Part shown: piece by piece, positions 28,915 through 40,591 of the stretch | Numbering within the stretch: position 1 is the stretch's first letter | How the letters are laid out: every line of letters begins with the position of its first letter | Assembly: GCF_000236905.1 (NCBI RefSeq) | Contig: NC_016528.1 | Coordinates: forward strand, 630,001 to 694,000 | DNA: 64,000 nt | Reading direction: 5' to 3' | DNA from: Tetrapisispora phaffii CBS 4417 | Taxonomy: Eukaryota > Ascomycota > Saccharomycetes > Saccharomycetales > Saccharomycetaceae | The notes under the pieces: generated by a model | Told to the model about the DNA's origin: nothing | The model's input: only the letters and a program-made list of their open reading frames with translations | The model's database searches: none | Translations under genes and position numbers: made by a program

Positions 28915-30966
28915 TTATATAAAAATTTCTAGAAGTATGTTAATTAAGGTAGATAATGCCCATAAGCAACACATTGTCAATCCTAATCCAAACTTATTAC
29001 TCTGTATCCAATCTCTTGAACTTTTAATGCCACCAAATGTAAGAAATAACAAAATTACTTGAATTAACAGTGCTACACATGAAACAATGAATTTAACCTC
29101 AAAGCCGTCTTCAGATTCATTTAAAACTATATTCCTCAACAACCAAAATCTGTGAGACTCTTTGTGAATAAATATCATAGAAAATAATCCACTGACACCT
29201 ATCCCACCCATAGAATTCAACATAACACTGCCAACACATGAGCTACATGATATCATAAAGAATTTAGTTGCAATATCTGTTAAATTTTGGCCATTACTGT
29301 CAGGTTGTTTTTTGTATAGGTTACACATAGCAATATTAGAAATCAAATCACTTACTGAGTTCCCCCAAGCAAATATTGTAAGCCCCAGTATGGCTTCTGA
29401 TATTCCTGTTATGTTCTGGTAAATTTCTAATATTTCTATTAGAGCGTTCGCTATCAAAGATATCCATAATATAGTATTGGTTATGCAAATTACTAAAAGT
29501 AGAATCCTCAAAAGGCCAGTTAATTTTTCAATGATTCTCCTTTCAGCTGAACTATCTGAGATTACTGCATCACCAAATGATGGTGATGTAAATATTGAAA
29601 ATTTGTTATATGCAATAATGGTTCTATAATAAACAACCGCCAAAAAAATAAACAATGAGGACAATAATATAGGAATTGTCCAAATGAATAACGAAAAATT
29701 ACTGGACATAATGCATGATAAAATAAAAAACGAGAACAAAGGACTCAATAAAGTTTGTAAAAATAAAATTGCCATATCTATTTTAGAGTAAACATACTTT
29801 TTAGTATCAATATCATAATCAATTATCTTCAACGGCTGAGGACATGACAGCCGCAAAATTATTACGAAAGGTGATGTAATGACAGACAGAATTGCATCTA
29901 TTTTACTTTTCTGTGAAAAATGCATTAAGTGAGGCAGAAACATTCGAAAAAAATTCTTTTTATATTTACTCATTATCTTAGTTTTACTGGATCTAACAGT
30001 CATATTAAAAGTATGCAAATATTGGTCATCCATTAGCTCATGGCCAGGATCATCTCTATATGACTGGAAGGTCTCTGGTGCACTATTTGGAAAATTTGGA
30101 ACATCAGTGTACCTAGCTTCTGTTATAGGTACCGTACTAGCTCTTCTTGGTATATCCAACATGTCATCCATATTTAAATTATCGTCATACGCAGCTTCAA
30201 GAGTTGTTAATTGCTCTTGATCAACACTTTTGTTAGACGATTCTAATACAGATAATAAATTATTAAAATCCATTGCTGTTAGAATATTGGGTCGTATGTG
30301 TCCTGTAAATGCATCTATTCCCTCATCTGAAGTTTGAGATGACAATTCTAAATTATATGGCTCTTCTTCATCTTCAACATTATCTGCTTTCTTTTGTCCC
30401 TTATAAATGAATTTAGACGTTAGGTAGATCACATAGATCATTATCATAACGATACAATTAAACACTGTAACTTTATTCATTACGCACACATACCACATTG
30501 CCAGGATGGCTACAGAGGTAAAACCTAAATCTTTTAAAATAGTTTTCCTCTGAGTTTCCATTATATTGAGGTCTAAAAACGACATAAGCATAAAAATTGA
30601 TCCCTCAACTACGCATAAAATAATTCCACATGCACCAAGGACTTCACCGACAGACAATGCTGCAAAATTTTTATTATTCGAGTCATTATCCAAAGATCTA
30701 CTTGTCCAACTCATAAAATTAGAAAACAAATCTGGAGACGAATTACACCATGATAACAAAACTGCTGCAAGTACACCAGATGAAGCTGACTCTTCTGAGC
30801 CCGACAAACTTGCTACACTTGGACATAAATAATCAGATGCACAAATCCCTAGAAGAATGAAATAGATAATAACCTGTATTGAACTTGATAGTATAAAAGT
30901 AAATGATAATGAAGTTGCACCTTCATACAATAACTTTGGATGTGCAAGTTTAAATGCCCATATCAT
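28915..30966 (-). CDS. ECM27: Ecm27, sodium/calcium exchanger-like membrane protein
   Basis: A 683-residue polytopic protein with two sodium/calcium exchanger domains separated by a long cytosolic loop (about residues 205-390). The two alpha repeats are visible: the first around residues 68-92 (LLSWCNSSPDLFSN) and the second around residues 530-552 (IFAWGNSVSDLISNIA), each with the Asn-Ser and acidic residues that bind cations in this superfamily. S. cerevisiae Ecm27 has 725 residues and is reported to affect ER calcium. The pairing with ADO1, both on the same strand, matches YJR106W-YJR105W. The transported ion is inferred from the family. Confidence 0.85.
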   Translation of the reverse strand: MIWAFKLAHPKLLYEGATSLSFTFILSSSIQVIIYFILLGICASDYLCPSVASLSGSEESASSGVLAAVLLSWCNSSPDLFSNFMSWTSRSLDNDSNNKNFAALSVGEVLGACGIILCVVEGSIFMLMSFLDLNIMETQRKTILKDLGFTSVAILAMWYVCVMNKVTVFNCIVMIMIYVIYLTSKFIYKGQKKADNVEDEEEPYNLELSSQTSDEGIDAFTGHIRPNILTAMDFNNLLSVLESSNKSVDQEQLTTLEAAYDDNLNMDDMLDIPRRASTVPITEARYTDVPNFPNSAPETFQSYRDDPGHELMDDQYLHTFNMTVRSSKTKIMSKYKKNFFRMFLPHLMHFSQKSKIDAILSVITSPFVIILRLSCPQPLKIIDYDIDTKKYVYSKIDMAILFLQTLLSPLFSFFILSCIMSSNFSLFIWTIPILLSSLFIFLAVVYYRTIIAYNKFSIFTSPSFGDAVISDSSAERRIIEKLTGLLRILLLVICITNTILWISLIANALIEILEIYQNITGISEAILGLTIFAWGNSVSDLISNIAMCNLYKKQPDSNGQNLTDIATKFFMISCSSCVGSVMLNSMGGIGVSGLFSMIFIHKESHRFWLLRNIVLNESEDGFEVKFIVSCVALLIQVILLFLTFGGIKSSRDWIQSNKFGLGLTMCCLWALSTLINILLEIFI

Positions 30967-31409
30967 ATCTTAAACTTAGAATCTGTGACTTCAAAATAAT
31001 GGAGTGCATGAAAAACCTTATTATAAATTAATATCAATAAATCTATATTACAGTATTCCCTTCGATTGCATTTAGCCAAGTTTAGCAATATTTACGTATT
31101 GACAATTGATGTTAGTTAAAAAGTGTTGTTATCTTATTTTACCTTAATTTTTATATTCTTTGTAAAAAGAGGCTTTAAATGCAAGCGGAATTAAAACGGA
31201 AAACATGTCTGTTAGGTGAGGCTGACTCTATTGCAATATATAAATGTTAAATATGATTTCTAAAATTTAAGATTGCTTGAATAGATGCAATTGATATATA
31301 AACATGCAGACCTTCTATTGATATAATCTATATTTAATTATGTATTTAAATAGCAAACTTAAAATTTAAAAGAAATATTATCACAGTCACTCGAAATACT
31401 CGATTAGAA
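30967..31409. other. ECM27 upstream/ADO1 downstream spacer
   Basis: AT-rich, 443 bases. Nothing specific was seen. Confidence 0.6.
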
Positions 31410-32429
31410 TTAAGCGGAGTATGCAAGTGGCACCTTTGGGTATGAAGCACCAATTTCTTGGATGGATAGAGCAGCCAACCATTGACCCATGTCAATGGCA
31501 GTTTCTAATGGCTTCTTTTCTACTAAAGCAGCTAAGAAACCAGCGGCGAAAGCATCACCAGCACCGTTGGTGTCAACAATTTTAGAGCTTTCTAATGCCT
31601 TGACTGGGAAAGTTTGAGATCCTTCTGAAGTGACCACAACAGTTGGTTCTAGACCATGTGTGAAAATAACAGTCTTTTTAGAGTCACCTACTATTTCCTT
31701 GGCAATGGCTTCCAAATCAGTTTTAGAACATTTTAGTTCAAAAGCTTCTGCATACGCTTCAGCTTCAGCTTCATTGGCAATAACCATAGTGGTATATGGT
31801 AAAACCTCTTTCAAAGCATCCTTGAAAAATTGAGGAATGAACGGAGCACTCAAGTTTAAGATGAATTGTTTACCGGTTTCTTTGGCGTGCTTACCTAATT
31901 TAATAATAGATTCTGGGGAGACAGTCAAATGGAAACCACCAATGTAAAAAATTTCAGCATTTTCAACAACAGACCAATTCTTGTCCAAATGATCTGGAGT
32001 AAATAAATTAGCAGCACTTAAGTCTGTAACCAAAGATCTGTCGAAGTTCGTAATTAAAGCAGCACACTTACCAGTACCTGCATCTTCTTGGACCTGATAT
32101 AAAGAAGTAACACCAGCAGCTGCATTTTCAGCAGCTAATTTCTCAGCATATTTGTCCTTGCCAACAGAACCAAAATAAGCAACCTTACCTTTACCTAAAA
32201 TATAAGCAGCACCTCTTGCTGAATTTTGACCAGCACCACCAGCAATGTATTTAACGTCTGGATAACTAGCTAACTCATCGTAGATGGCCATCTTCTTATC
32301 ACCAGATTTGGCATCGACTAAAATGGCATCATTGGCCTTCAAATCGTACTTCTTTAGATACTCAGCATCGACAGTGGCTTGGATATCCAACAAAGGATTA
32401 CATAAAACAACTAGCTTTTCTTGAAACAT
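31410..32429 (-). CDS. ADO1: Adenosine kinase
   Basis: Cytosolic PfkB-family kinase that converts adenosine and ATP to AMP, which recycles adenosine released by the S-adenosylmethionine methyl cycle. The 339 residues match S. cerevisiae (340). Visible are the N-terminal NPLLDIQATVD block, the Gly-rich IAGGAGQNSARGAAY, and the C-terminal PfkB signature VDTNGAGDAFAAGFLAAL, whose Asp in GAGD is the catalytic base. No truncation. High use of preferred codons suggests strong expression. Confidence 0.97.
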   Translation of the reverse strand: MFQEKLVVLCNPLLDIQATVDAEYLKKYDLKANDAILVDAKSGDKKMAIYDELASYPDVKYIAGGAGQNSARGAAYILGKGKVAYFGSVGKDKYAEKLAAENAAAGVTSLYQVQEDAGTGKCAALITNFDRSLVTDLSAANLFTPDHLDKNWSVVENAEIFYIGGFHLTVSPESIIKLGKHAKETGKQFILNLSAPFIPQFFKDALKEVLPYTTMVIANEAEAEAYAEAFELKCSKTDLEAIAKEIVGDSKKTVIFTHGLEPTVVVTSEGSQTFPVKALESSKIVDTNGAGDAFAAGFLAALVEKKPLETAIDMGQWLAALSIQEIGASYPKVPLAYSA

Positions 32430-33058
32430 TGTTAAAATTGCTTTGTTTTTATTCTTGTTTTACTTCCTGGAGTTTGAAAGTCTTTACAATAAATTTTCTT
32501 TTTTAAACGTTTAAAGTAAATAATAAATACGTTCGATGAAATCATTTATATTTGCAGTTAAACAAGCACAGAAAGACTACGATCAACCAACCCTTCACCA
32601 ACGAATCATTTCAACCACCACCATATGAATTCAGGTTCAAGAGAAACTGTTCCAAGTCGATCTCAACATGTATTATCATATATTTCATTGTTGAAAAAAA
32701 TAGAGATTGTGGTGAGAAATAAAATTTTAATTTTTCGAAACTTCCGGATCTTATGCCTGAAGTAGAAAAAACATGAAATTTCAACATCTCGAGAAAACAT
32801 AATGAGAAACAAGGTACGAGAAACAACATTTGTGATATTGAATATGTTGAAAGGGTGGAACAAACGATGGATGGATCAACTATTTGAGATACTGTTGCTT
32901 TGACAAGATTGTTGAATTGAATTTTAGATTGTTTTAAATAAGTTTAATGTGTCGATATATACCTGTATATAAAAAGGACAAGAACTAACTGTTTGTTTGT
33001 CGAGTGCTGTTTGATATAGATAGAAATTTACAAGTGCACGAAGCATACCACCCTGACA
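32430..33058. promoter_or_regulatory. Divergent ADO1/TDA4 promoter and synteny breakpoint
   Basis: A 629-base spacer. A TATA-like sequence near 32957-32973 precedes TDA4. Relative to S. cerevisiae chromosome X, gene order changes here from YJR105W to YJR116W. Confidence 0.6.
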
Positions 33059-33904
33059 ATGCAAGACCCATTACTAGCTTATTCATTTTTTCCAGATTCT
33101 AGCAGTATCTTTTTGAGACATGTTCATGAAGTTTTGCTATCGTTGGCTTTTTACACTGTCTGCTATCAGTATGTGGCACCAGCTGTAAACAAGATGGTCT
33201 TTGGTGAAAAGTACACTAATATTAAAGATGACGGTTTGAAAATTGATTTTGACGTTCACACAGTGTCTATGTTTCAATGTGTCGTAACTTACATCTCCAT
33301 TTATCCAACTATTTTTTTGAATTTACCTAGTGATTCTGTTTATAATCTAGGTAATTTTGCTGACGAAAGATGTTCCATGGTCACAGCAATCGCAATGGGT
33401 TATTTCATTTGGGATTTATATCTTTGTGTACGTCATTATGACATTTATGGATTTCAATTTACTTTGCATGCTTCCGCTACAATGTACGTTTTATGTCTAA
33501 CAATGAGACCTTTTGCGCAAACGTGGATCTCAAAATTCTTGAGTTTCGAACTCAGCACACCTTTTGTGAATATCAATTGGTATTTCATGCAAATTCTCAA
33601 GAATGAAAAGATTGGAAAATCAGGCGTTAACGCACAAGGTTCTAAAAGTGCAACGATGTCATTATTGAACACTTTCAATATTGTAAATGGTATTTGTTTG
33701 ATGGTAGTGTTTTTCTTTGTTAGAATTATCGGTGGTCCAATAATGTTACTTGGAGTGCTTTTTGATGTTCTAGAGGGAATTAATGAGCTACCAGTTATTC
33801 ACTACACAATGCTATTATCATTAATGATTGCTATGGAAACTTTGAGTGTGTTCTGGTTCATGAAGATGATTAAAGTGATTAGAAAGTTGACTAATAAAAA
33901 ATGA
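33059..33904 (+). CDS. TDA4: TLC-domain membrane protein Tda4-like
   Basis: A 281-residue polytopic membrane protein with six to seven hydrophobic segments, matching the TRAM-LAG1-CLN8 domain layout. Conserved blocks include PLLAYSFFPDSSSIFLRH at the start, YFIWDLYLCVRHYDIYGF, and STPFVNINWYFMQ. S. cerevisiae YJR116W (Tda4) has 279 residues and no known activity. The ceramide-synthase double histidine of Lag1 proteins is not evident, so I do not infer acyltransferase function. A related S. cerevisiae protein, YPR114W, is the main alternative. Confidence 0.75.
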   Translation: MQDPLLAYSFFPDSSSIFLRHVHEVLLSLAFYTVCYQYVAPAVNKMVFGEKYTNIKDDGLKIDFDVHTVSMFQCVVTYISIYPTIFLNLPSDSVYNLGNFADERCSMVTAIAMGYFIWDLYLCVRHYDIYGFQFTLHASATMYVLCLTMRPFAQTWISKFLSFELSTPFVNINWYFMQILKNEKIGKSGVNAQGSKSATMSLLNTFNIVNGICLMVVFFFVRIIGGPIMLLGVLFDVLEGINELPVIHYTMLLSLMIAMETLSVFWFMKMIKVIRKLTNKK

Positions 33905-34486
33905 ATGTGTATATATAGACAATAGATAATATAGGCCTCAAAAAGTTAGTCCGGATATTAATACAATAACAATCATTTATGATCATTTACTAAAATAGTC
34001 TTTATAAGATCGTAGTGCTACGTTAATGTAAGAGAGACTTCTTGAAATAAGCAGTATCAGACATTCCGTTTTGGTTCATTGATCTTGAGCTTTCTATGAC
34101 AGATCAGTAAACAACTTAACTGTTCCGTAACACGAACATCTTCAATTTAAATAATCAAATAAGTTATATGACACACACATATATACACGAGTAAATGACT
34201 ACATAATCGCATTATTTTGATATAACTTTGCCTTTCGTTGGCGATACCCTTTTTAAAGATTCGAAAATTCGTTGTATTCGGTTCTTACATACGGTGACCT
34301 GAAAAAAATAATAATATCGATATTCAAATATAATAAGAGAGTTATATATACAAATAGTATTTTAAAGAGAAAGAACTTTGAATACCTTTTGTTGCCAATA
34401 ACACAGTATCAGCACTAGTCAAGTTACTTTTTAATTACTAATTGACCAAAAGTGCTTTATTGGAAGTGATCAGAAAGCTCACCAAT
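33905..34486. promoter_or_regulatory. TDA4-SRB4 spacer; RPN3 position is empty
   Basis: 582 AT-rich bases. In S. cerevisiae RPN3 (YER021W) lies between GPA2 and SRB4; no trace of it was recognised. Confidence 0.55.
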
Positions 34487-36604
34487 ATGTCTGAAGATAA
34501 TTTTCAAGATATCAAAAAGAATGGTATTAATTTAGCGTTGGATCCAAATTTGATCAATCTCCCATTGTACACTTCCTCATTCTCACCAACTGGGAAATCG
34601 GAAACATTCACAGGAACAGCGAATTCAGAGGAGGCAGATGTTGAATTGAAAGTGCCCTTGGATAAGAAGCTCAACGATGCTAATACCAAAAGCATTAATC
34701 TCATCAACAATCCATACGAAGTCTTTGGAAAGCTACCGTTAGCTCAATTGATTCCTCTAATATCGCAACAGAAGGGACCAGGTTTTACATTTGGCAATTT
34801 ATCTGAGGATGAATTACTTCGAGAAATTCAACAAGAGGAAGAATTAGAAAAAAATAATAATGTTGACGAGCTAATAGACAGATTCCCGGATTCCAATAAG
34901 ATGGATATGGATATACTACCATTAGAAGACGATACTGCAAAGCTATCAGATTTATCGACGACCCAAGGTGCAGACGAATCTTCAATGGATTTTAATTCAC
35001 AAAACCATGAATTACTTGGAGATGGTATTATTGCCATCAATAACGACACTAAAGAGTTTATTCCTCAAGCCAACTTTGAGCAAATAAGGAAGCAAATGAT
35101 CGATGATATTAATTTGGCTATTAATGAATCATCTTTATCTTTAGAATTCGTTTCTTTACTATTATCCGGTGCAAGAGAACAATCAGCATTATCTTCAATG
35201 TCGCCTTTCTTGAAAAAAACCGTATCTCCAGGGTCATTGAACTCTGAAAAGATACCACACGAAACAAAAAGTAAGAAAGATGAACAAATGCTTGCGATAT
35301 TAGACAAGGGTTGGAAATTAAAAAGCTTAGACGATTCACGTCAAATGCTGAAAGAGAATTATGCTGCATTAACAAAGACTTTACAGAGAGAGCATGAATA
35401 TTGGAGAAAACTTGCTACGAATATAAGTAACAAGGATGTCATTTTTAAATTAAGAGACTATTCTACAAATCAAAGGGTTTTAGGTATTAAGTACGGTTAT
35501 GGTGACTCTGGCTCAACGTATAGATATGATAAAGGTATCGCGTTACTTAGAAATAATGTCGAAACAAATAAACTAGAGTTAGTTCCCACCTCGAAAGGAA
35601 GTATAGAACATGGTAATGAATTGCAGAATTATGAGAGATTTATCAGAATCAGAATATATACACGACTTGAATCAGAAGATGATTCTGTTTTAAGTGGTGA
35701 AAGTTCAATTTCAAACGAATTTTTGAACAATAATTTTGATTCCAGTGAAAAAAATTCAGATAGCATCAGATCTCAAATATCGAGGTTAAAGGCCTTTATC
35801 TTTGAAAAAGAATTAATGCATCACTTAAAAAAGGAATGTTCAGAATTGATTTCTTTTGGAGTTGTAGTTGAAAATGAAAACAAAATAGTACTTGAATTAT
35901 CTAATGAAAAAATTGAGATCGACTTTGTATCTTTACAAGATCCTTCTGTGGTTAACCATGAACAAGATTCACCAAGGGTCAATGATAAACGTGCTAATTT
36001 GATATTAGTTACTTTAAGAATGCTTCTGGTTGTGATGTTCAAAAAGGAAATCAGACAAACAATGATTTCTTCTAAAAGAAACATTACCAAGAGTGCTGAT
36101 GAAATATTGTTAGTTAAACCTATATTGGGGAAAATCCGTCATCACAGTTACAAAGTAATACTAAGAAGAATCCTAAAAGATTATGTACTGGGAATAATTC
36201 CTGAGGCTAGTATTAAAGAAGAAGCAGTTTCTGCTTCTGAAGATGTGAACTCATCTGAGGACGGTAGAAAGAAAGTTGCCCTAGATAAACACATTGAAAC
36301 ACTGACAAATGAAATCGAAGCATTCGAATATTTACTAGAACTGCCTGTTTCCAAGTTTGATATTACATTACCAATGATGGATAATAAAGCTGCCACGATT
36401 AATCTGTTATTGAAGAATCCAAATTACTGTAATGCCGTCATTGATATAAAATATCTAGATAAAAATGGTGTTACAATATTTAACACAACATTCACGGAAT
36501 TTAAAGAAGTCGAAGAGTTCTTAAGTTTCATCGTCAGCGAATATAGCAAAGATAAATCATCGTTAATCAAAAACGATGACATAAAAATGGAAGATGTGAA
36601 CTAG
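34487..36604 (+). CDS. SRB4: Mediator complex subunit 17 (Srb4)
   Basis: Essential subunit of the Mediator head module, contacting RNA polymerase II at nearly all promoters. The ATG at 34487 (MSEDNFQDIKKNGINLALDP) gives 705 residues, against 687 in S. cerevisiae; an earlier in-frame TTG is not credible. The N-terminal 130 residues, with NPYEVFGKLPLAQLIPLI, are followed by an acidic linker and the alpha-helical Med17 core (about residues 280-705), including the conserved HEYWRKLATNIS stretch. Order and orientation before PRO3 match YER022W-YER023W. Confidence 0.93.
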   Translation: MSEDNFQDIKKNGINLALDPNLINLPLYTSSFSPTGKSETFTGTANSEEADVELKVPLDKKLNDANTKSINLINNPYEVFGKLPLAQLIPLISQQKGPGFTFGNLSEDELLREIQQEEELEKNNNVDELIDRFPDSNKMDMDILPLEDDTAKLSDLSTTQGADESSMDFNSQNHELLGDGIIAINNDTKEFIPQANFEQIRKQMIDDINLAINESSLSLEFVSLLLSGAREQSALSSMSPFLKKTVSPGSLNSEKIPHETKSKKDEQMLAILDKGWKLKSLDDSRQMLKENYAALTKTLQREHEYWRKLATNISNKDVIFKLRDYSTNQRVLGIKYGYGDSGSTYRYDKGIALLRNNVETNKLELVPTSKGSIEHGNELQNYERFIRIRIYTRLESEDDSVLSGESSISNEFLNNNFDSSEKNSDSIRSQISRLKAFIFEKELMHHLKKECSELISFGVVVENENKIVLELSNEKIEIDFVSLQDPSVVNHEQDSPRVNDKRANLILVTLRMLLVVMFKKEIRQTMISSKRNITKSADEILLVKPILGKIRHHSYKVILRRILKDYVLGIIPEASIKEEAVSASEDVNSSEDGRKKVALDKHIETLTNEIEAFEYLLELPVSKFDITLPMMDNKAATINLLLKNPNYCNAVIDIKYLDKNGVTIFNTTFTEFKEVEEFLSFIVSEYSKDKSSLIKNDDIKMEDVN

Positions 36605-36934
36605 TTTGTTCAGAATTGACGGCCAGAAAGGTTGCAGAGTGTAATGAGATGCATCATTGCATTCTATCTATATAACATTAAATAAACTTAATACAATGTA
36701 ATTTACTCTGGTGTTATCACTTAATAGTATTTTAGCGATATGATGAGATACATATATATATTTATGTGTGTGTCCGGTGGCGCTTATAGTGTGACCGACA
36801 TAAAATTTAACAAGGAATTACACGCCTACTAAAAGATCCACATCATATAAAAATGAGATATATTACTTTAGTTGAGAATGTAAGTAATTAGACTAAGATA
36901 GCTATCTCAGTCAAATAATCACATCCAAATAAAA
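36605..36934. promoter_or_regulatory. SRB4-PRO3 spacer
   Basis: 330 bases including the PRO3 promoter. No consensus Gcn4 site was noticed. Confidence 0.55.
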
Positions 36935-37792
36935 ATGGGATACACATTAACCTTTCTAGGCTGTGGTGTTATGGGCCAAGCCGTTCTATCCGCTATCTAC
37001 AATGCTCCAAAAGTTACTGATGCTGCTATTGCAAAATTATATCCGTCCAAAATTATTGCATGTAACCATAATGACGAAACTGCTATGGGTGTGACTAAAC
37101 TAATTGAAAGTTTACCACCATCCCCAAATGGTATCATTGTTGAATCCACATTCGGTGAAAATGATAGAGCTGTGAAGGAAGCAGACATTGTCTTCTTAGG
37201 AACTAAACCATTTATAGTCGAGGAAACCATGCGTAAAGTCAAGGAACATATGGGTGAAAAGCTGCTTATTTCGATCTGTGCTGGCTGGACTATTGAGCAA
37301 TTAACCGCTTACTCACGAAATGTCTCGCGTGTAATGACTAACACCCCTGCTAAATATGGATATGGTTGCGCCATTGTCGCCCACTCTCCAACTGTGAACG
37401 AGAATCAAAGAGCTATTGTGTCGCAATTGATTAGCCAAGTAGGTAAATACATCGAATTGCCAGAAAAGAACATGGATGCCGCCACTGCTTTAGTGGGCTC
37501 TGGCCCAGCCTTCGTCCTATTAATGCTAGAGTCATTGATGGAAAGTGGTATCCAAATGGGTATTCCATTGAAGGAAAGTAAAGAGTGCGCTTTGAAAGTG
37601 ATGGAAGGTACTGTCAAGATGGTGGAGATGAGTGGCGAACACCCTGGCGTATTGAAACACCAAGTCTGCACCCCAGGTGGTACCACTATTGCAGGTTTAT
37701 GTGTAATGGAAGACAAGGGTGTCAAGAGTGGTATCATCAGAGGTGTTGAAGAAGCCGCTAACGTTGCTGCCAAACTTGGCAAGAAGAAATAA
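36935..37792 (+). CDS. PRO3: Delta-1-pyrroline-5-carboxylate reductase
   Basis: Last step of proline synthesis: reduces pyrroline-5-carboxylate with NAD(P)H, in the cytosol. The 285 residues match S. cerevisiae (286). The N-terminal Rossmann loop [11 protein letters not shown], the GTKPF motif, and the signature [14 protein letters not shown] near residue 245 are all present. No truncation. It follows SRB4 as in S. cerevisiae. Confidence 0.96.
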   Translation: MGYTLTFLGCGVMGQAVLSAIYNAPKVTDAAIAKLYPSKIIACNHNDETAMGVTKLIESLPPSPNGIIVESTFGENDRAVKEADIVFLGTKPFIVEETMRKVKEHMGEKLLISICAGWTIEQLTAYSRNVSRVMTNTPAKYGYGCAIVAHSPTVNENQRAIVSQLISQVGKYIELPEKNMDAATALVGSGPAFVLLMLESLMESGIQMGIPLKESKECALKVMEGTVKMVEMSGEHPGVLKHQVCTPGGTTIAGLCVMEDKGVKSGIIRGVEEAANVAAKLGKKK

Positions 37793-38012
37793 GGTCCATT
37801 CCAATACAATACAACACAACCTGAAGCTTCATTCAAAACCCACCCGTATATATAGTTGTACATTTATATATTTAAATATTAGATAACTGCCTTTAGTATA
37901 TATATGTCTGTGCATTGATTGCCTTTGTAACCAGAAACCTCAGGTCTTCACCAAACCCTGACAGAGCAGAGTTAACCCTTCCGTAAACCGCAACCACGAT
38001 TGTTCATTCACC

Positions 38013-38034
38013 CTAGGGCTGCAACAAGCCCTAG
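38013..38034. repeat. 8-bp inverted repeat with 6-base loop
   Basis: CTAGGGCT and AGCCCTAG flank GCAACA. It is the first of four GC-containing hairpins in the ATP2 upstream island. Confidence 0.7.
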
Positions 38035-38043
38035 CGTATCCAC

Positions 38044-38051
38044 CACGTGAC
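38044..38051 (-). promoter_or_regulatory. Cbf1-type box upstream of ATP2
   Basis: CACGTGAC on the plus strand is an exact RTCACRTG match on the minus strand. It lies seven bases from a CCAAT element. Confidence 0.5.
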
Positions 38052-38057
38052 GCGCTG

Positions 38058-38065
38058 ACCAATGA
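38058..38065 (+). promoter_or_regulatory. Hap2/3/4/5 element ACCAATGA
   Basis: Exact match to ACCAATNA. A weaker CCAAT occurs at 38242-38246. Hap control of ATP2 is well known in S. cerevisiae, although this site is about 1 kb from the start codon. Confidence 0.5.
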
Positions 38066-39010
38066 GAAGCCTTAATCCTGATCACCCGTTCGTGCACAGT
38101 GAGGTGTCCCGTCTGACCAACCAGAGACGGGGTTTTCTGTCTGGTTAGAAAGCGCCTGATCGCGTCGTCGCTTCAATGAGAACTGCGTAGCGGAGCATGA
38201 AGGAGATGAAGCAACGGGAGAAACTCCGCGGGGACAGATAACCAATTCTTGCTGCGGGTGTTACTGATGGTTATGCTGTGTTCCACGCCATCACTCAGTC
38301 TGACGCTATTGCACGCGCTGTTATTACATTCAACACGCCAGGCCACGGAGTTTCAGAGTGTTTTGAAATACACCTGATGATCCACTTAACTGAGTAATGA
38401 AAACTCCGTAGAATGCCACATATTGCCACAAGTATGCCGCACAATAGCAACAATGACATGCCAGATCCAGGTGGTAACGCAAGATCGTAGTAAGTAAGTC
38501 CCAAGATATTATCTAAGAAACATAAGTAGAACGCTTCAGTCTACTACCCCCTCCAGCTCACCTTCTTGCACCTTCCCCCCTTCCACCCCCCATAGTTAAG
38601 AATATTGAATATCTTCGAGCCACACACCAGAAATAATAAATGAAATAATCAATTTCCAGCTAATAGCAACTTAGTATACTTTTAATTCTAATACTTTGAC
38701 TATTTTATATTATTTTCATTTTATTTAATTCTTTTCATATCTATATATATTTATAAAGGTTTTAATTCAATACTTCTTGGTGTTGATTAGTCTTGTTTCC
38801 CCCAATTACGTTGTTTGATTATTTCAATCATCCAATATAAGGAAACCAACCGTCAATATAAACTTTTTTTTTTCATATTCGTTTTTATTTTAACAATTCT
38901 AGCTTTGAATTTTTCCCCTTTTCAATATTTTTGAAATATAATAATTGTTTTTATCAATTTAACTACTTATAAAAGTAAGACATTTTGGATATTACAATTA
39001 AGTAAAGTAG

Positions 39011-40591
<1,581 letters not shown>

